Part shown: in pieces, positions 60,451 through 64,000 of the stretch
How positions within the stretch are numbered: position 1 is the stretch's first letter
How the letters are laid out: the number at the start of each line of letters is the position of its first letter
Origin: Pieris napi
Lineage: Eukaryota > Arthropoda > Insecta > Lepidoptera > Pieridae
NCBI RefSeq assembly: GCF_905475465.1
Contig: NC_062252.1
Span: 7,378,001-7,442,000 of the forward strand
DNA: 64,000 nucleotides
Reading direction: 5' to 3'
Translations under genes and position numbers: made by a program
Notes under the pieces: model-generated
What the model was told of the DNA's origin: nothing
Seen by the model: the letters and a program-made list of their open reading frames with translations, nothing else
Databases searched by the model: none

Positions 60451-60644
60451 TTCTAAAATTGGTTCTATATTGACAGTTACGATTTCGTCATTGTCTTGAA
60501 AATTTGCCGGCGGCAGATATATCCAATTTATTTAGAACTTTTAATAGATTCTACTCTTTTAAAAGAAGCTCTTCCATGGAGTCATTCGTTCGTTCGTTAA
60601 CTCCTGTCTCGGATCTAACCGTTCGCGTGGATAACAGGCTAATA

Positions 60645-60908
60645 GTTTTTTTTTTTGAATGGACAATTCACACCACGTGACCTAGTCCCATGCTAAGCTG
60701 GTGAAGCTTGTGTTATGGGTAGGTACTAGGCAATGGATATACATACATATTATAGATAGATAGACATATAAATACATATTTAAACACCCAAGACCTAAGC
60801 ACAACACCAAATGCTCATCACATCGATGTTTGTCTCAGCCGGGGATCGAACCCGGGACCCATGGATTCGCAGTCAGGGGCACTAACCACTAGACCAATGA
60901 GCCGTCAA
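60645..60908 (-). mobile_element. tRNA-derived SINE with poly(A)
   Basis: On the minus strand the head has A-box tggtctagtggttagtg and B-box ggttcgatccc, followed by a 3' body with atatgtatttatatgtctat. It ends in a poly(A) seen as T10 or more at 60648-60657. The tRNA-like head resembles an Asp/Glu-type tRNA but lacks an acceptor-stem match, so it is not a working tRNA gene. Confidence 0.78.
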
Positions 60909-60975
60909 AGGGCTTCATAAAAAAACTTAAACCACTGCCTTTTATAACGTCCTCGTGGTTATATCTACATTTATA

Positions 60976-61297
60976 TATGTTAACGTAAAATTGTAAACAC
61001 CGTTAGATTGTAATCTATCTCGCGAGATTATAAACTGTCGAAAGATTGTGAACCTCAGCGTACTGCTTACAATTTAACGTATTATTATTCGGTAGATTGT
61101 ACTACACTAACTTAGTTATCATTCAAACTTCTTTGGCCAATTACAGATTAATTTTACTTCCCAACAATTTCATATAACTACCGAATAATAATACGTTAAA
61201 TTGTAAGCAGTTCGTTGAGGTTCACAATCTTTCGACAGTTTACAATCTCGCCAGATAGATTACAATCTAACGGTGTTTACAATTTTACGGTGACATA
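60976..61297. mobile_element. 322-bp foldback with ~20-bp subterminal repeats
   Basis: The arms, 60976-61095 and 61182-61297, are complementary (taaaattgtaaacaccgtta, then gattgtaatctatctcgc). Within each arm a unit shaped ATTGTAAnCTnnCGnnAG recurs about every 20 bp, four to five times. The centre is about 85 bp and AT-rich. The superfamily is unknown. Confidence 0.72.
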
Positions 61298-62384
61298 CTA
61301 TACACAAACAAAACGATGGACGTTTTGTTTCATCAAACATGGCTACTGCATACGTCTTATAATAACGCCAGTATTATTTCTTAAGAGAGCTGTGAAACTT
61401 TACAAGATAGAAATAAAGATTACCATTCGGAACACGGAATAGTCCTCGATCCATTAAACTTGTTGTTCGATCGTTACAATGTTGCAGTTGGTATGATATA
61501 TGCGGCGAACGTGGCTGACTTGTGCTCTACGTTTATTATTATTACGTGTTTGATTTAAAGGAATTCCTTAAAAGAGAGATAAGAATTTACTCGAGTTTTA
61601 TTATATTATCTACTTAAGCATTGTAACACGGATTATACATTTGTTTATCGTCGCTGTAGAATGTTAACCTCGTATGTCCAGAGAACCAAACTTTACAGGA
61701 AACGAAAAAAATGTTTCATTTCGTCAATGTTCGTTAAAATATTTATTAAGGGATTTGTGTTGTGTCCATAGTTTTGGATCATAAAAGGACTTATTTATTA
61801 ATAATATAAATAAGTTTTTACTTCATGATTATACCACTTAAATGACATAAGAGTCTAAGAATAAAAAAATAAATTTTTTTTTTGACATTGGGTATCATTC
61901 TACAGTGACGTTATGACAGATAGATAAATAATAAAAATGACATTTAGTTGAAAAAGAAAGTGCACTAGCCCCCACACTAGGATTCCCTGTATCGTGGGCA
62001 GCTAGTCTCTTTCGTTTGACTTGTTAAGGGTTGGTACATAATAATTTCTATATTACATTTTATAACTTAACTATTGTTGCACAATAAGAATATTTTCCGT
62101 TTCAGCACAGGAAGGGTCGAAGATGTTGATTAAGATTGTTATTGAATGTATAAAGTCTTGAATCGTTACTGAAAAGCTTGTTTTTAAGAAAGTGGTTAAA
62201 GATGAGGGTCTCTTTAAGAGAAAAAGCGTTGGGCGATGAAAGTGCAGTTTTCTGGGTATCTTATCTTAGTTTGCATTGTATATGAAAAAGACTTTCATCC
62301 CAGAAAATTTAAGGGTCAAGACTTAACGCGAACTATGACTATCCTAGTCCACGAAAATAAAAACATTCAATGATTATTTACTCA
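61298..62384. other. No feature seen
   Basis: AT-rich intergenic DNA ending at the (ACTCAA)n tail of the LINE. Confidence 0.5.
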
Positions 62385-64000
62385 AACTCAAACTCAAACT
62401 CAAAATATCTTTATTCAAGTAGGTAACCAAGTACACTTTTGAATAGTCAAGTCAAATTAATCGTAAATTTACATTTACTACCAGTTCGCAAGTCAAGGGC
62501 GTAGAGCGGGTAAGAAGAACTGGCAAGAAACTTTCCGCCACTCTTTTTAATCGCCAAGTATTGTCATACAAATTGTTTGAACTGGAGCAATTCAATCCCA
62601 AGGATTAGGATCATTTAAGTAGTCCTCAAATTTATAAAAAGCTTTGTTGATTAATTTTCGTTTAACGAGGACTTTGAATTTATTTAGTGATAATTCTCTA
62701 ATTGCGCTTGGGAGTTTGTTGTAAAAACGAATACAATTTCTATATAAGGAGTGGTTTATCTTTTGGAGCCTGGTTGGTCGTACACTCAAATTAGTTCTAT
62801 TTCGCGTATTATACTGGTGAAAGTCACCATTTGTTTTAAAATCGTTTATATTTTTTTGGACATACAACAAGGCTTCAAGAATATATTGACCAGATAGTGT
62901 CATAATATTTAATTCCTTAAACTTATTCCGTACCGACTCCCTCGGAGAAACACAACAAATACCCCGAACAGCCCGCTTCTGCAGCACAAATATGGATTGA
63001 ACCTCTGCAGCAGCACCCCACAATAAAATGCCGTACGACATAACGATATGAAAGTAGCTATGATACACAATTTTAGCCGTGTCCTCATCAGTAAACTGTC
63101 GGATTTTCTTTACTGCATATGCTGCAGAGCTCAGCCTATTCGAAAGAGTCTCTATGTGTGGGCCCCATTGGAGTTTACTATCTATTGTTATGCCTAGAAA
63201 AACAGTTTTGTCAACAAAGTTTAGTTCACTGTCCTTAATTTTCAGGTTACCAATATCTCGCTTTACGCTAGTAGTTGTAAATCTAATACATTTTGTTTTA
63301 TTCTCATTAAGCAATAAGTTATTTACATTAAACCAGTTAACTATACGAGAGATAGAATTGTTTACATCGTCCAATAATACGTTATTCCTATTCACTTTAA
63401 ATAGAAGTGAAGTGTCATCAGCAAACAATACCATCTCATGAACTTCGTTGACAAAGAATGGGAGGTCATTTATGTAAATCAGAAATAAGAAAGGCCCGAG
63501 AATCGATCCTTGGGGGACGCCCATTGATACCTGCGAACCCGGAGAGGTGACTCCATTGACATGAACTCTTTGGATCCTTCCCTTTAAATATGAATTCATC
63601 AGGCTGGAAGCTTTGCCATCAACTCCATAGTGTTGAAGCTTTCCAACGAGTATATCAGGATGAACACAGTCAAAGGCCTTTGACAGGTCACAAAAGACGC
63701 CGACTACATCATATGATTCTTCCCAGGCGTTAAATATGTCCGAAATCAACTTCACACCGGCATCGATTGTGGAGCGACCCTTAGTGAAACCATACTGTTT
63801 ATTATGTTAGAGTTTATTTTTATTAAAATGTAAAGAAAGCTGGTCTAGCATTATCTTTTCAAAAACTTTGCTCAACGCAGGGAGCACGGAAACAGGTCTG
63901 AAGTTTGACGGATCAGACTCACTACCTGCCTTGAACAACGGTGTAATCTTACTTAATTTCATTTCGTCCGGAAAGACTCCACAATCGATACAGCTGTTAA
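62385..64000 (-). mobile_element. Jockey/CR1-superfamily LINE, RT domain to 3' end, cut by window edge
   Basis: The minus-strand frame is open from the window edge to 62592, except for one TAA at 63807-63809. It encodes F-R-P-V-S-V-L-P-A-L-S-K, Q-Y-G-F-T-K-G-R-S-T, D-L-S-K-A-F-D-C-V-H, G-V-P-Q-G-S-I-L-G-P, and F-A-D-D-T-S with the catalytic Asp pair of reverse transcriptase. The C-terminus reads Y-N-T-R-N-R and L-P-S-A-I-R-E-L-S-L-N-K-F-K. A 200-bp 3' UTR and a (TTTGAG)n-type tail end it at about 62385. It is a young-looking copy with one stop. The endonuclease half is outside the window. Confidence 0.88.

Noticed and set aside
60820..60908. tRNA gene on the minus strand
   Set aside because: The tRNA-like head is followed by a SINE body and poly(A); acceptor-stem ends do not pair.
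63079..63441. 120-codon plus-strand frame
   Set aside because: Shadow of the LINE reverse transcriptase on the minus strand.
1..64000. CRISPR array, bacterial operon or prophage
   Set aside because: No direct-repeat/spacer array and no bacterial-type genes; splice-bounded exons show a eukaryotic nuclear genome.
1..64000. Integrated virus or LTR retrotransposon
   Set aside because: No paired long terminal repeats, protease or integrase motifs were seen; all RT-bearing pieces look like non-LTR types.

Overview
The window is nuclear DNA of an insect, most probably a moth or butterfly. The evidence is AT-rich sequence, small phase-consistent exons separated by introns filled with repeats, and several repeat families I associate with Lepidoptera (CR1-type LINE 3' ends, tRNA-derived SINEs, CTAG-ended Helitrons). 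The species cannot be fixed from the sequence alone. No bacterial genes, CRISPR array, rRNA or functional tRNA gene was seen.

Two host genes are readable, both on the + strand. (1) 10024-30635 holds the last 18 exons of a p120-catenin subfamily gene (p120ctn / delta-catenin / ARVCF / p0071 type). Every splice phase joins, giving 861 residues and a TGA stop at 30633-30635. The 5' exons, which should encode the N-terminal coiled coil, lie to the left of the window. (2) 37882-40213 holds a complete five-exon KLHDC3 gene of 385 residues. It has a six-bladed kelch propeller followed by a recognisable BC-box and CUL2-box, so it is very likely a CUL2 ubiquitin-ligase substrate receptor.

The rest is a dense mosaic of mobile elements. 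1-10000: LINE and SINE pieces, a 552-bp foldback element, a dead rosa-like (DD41D) mariner, a short TWA-target MITE, a tRNA-SINE and a Helitron. 10000-31000 (introns of the catenin gene): a 5'-truncated RTE insertion with an exact 11-bp target duplication just past a splice donor; a 2.4-kb HARBI1-type Harbinger nested inside an older element that carries a MADF-like reading frame; a 743-bp foldback; a retroelement C-terminal domain with a PD-X15-D motif; an unclassified transposase remnant; and several copies of a TTA-target MITE with poly-G tracts. 31000-47000: the catenin 3' UTR region, then KLHDC3 flanked by two inverted copies of a Tc1/mariner-like element that keeps a split helix-turn-helix reading frame. 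47000-64000: the best-preserved copy of the MADF-carrying element, a complete small Helitron, RTE and Jockey/CR1-type LINE pieces, a foldback with ~20-bp subterminal repeats, and at the right edge a LINE reverse-transcriptase ORF that runs out of the window.

Functionally, one gene encodes a cadherin-associated junction protein and the other a ubiquitin-ligase adaptor. I see no sign that they act together; they are neighbours in the same orientation about 7 kb apart. The most unusual material is the MADF-carrying DNA element family and the nested Harbinger, the inverted transposon pair around KLHDC3, and two unclassified mobile-element protein families.
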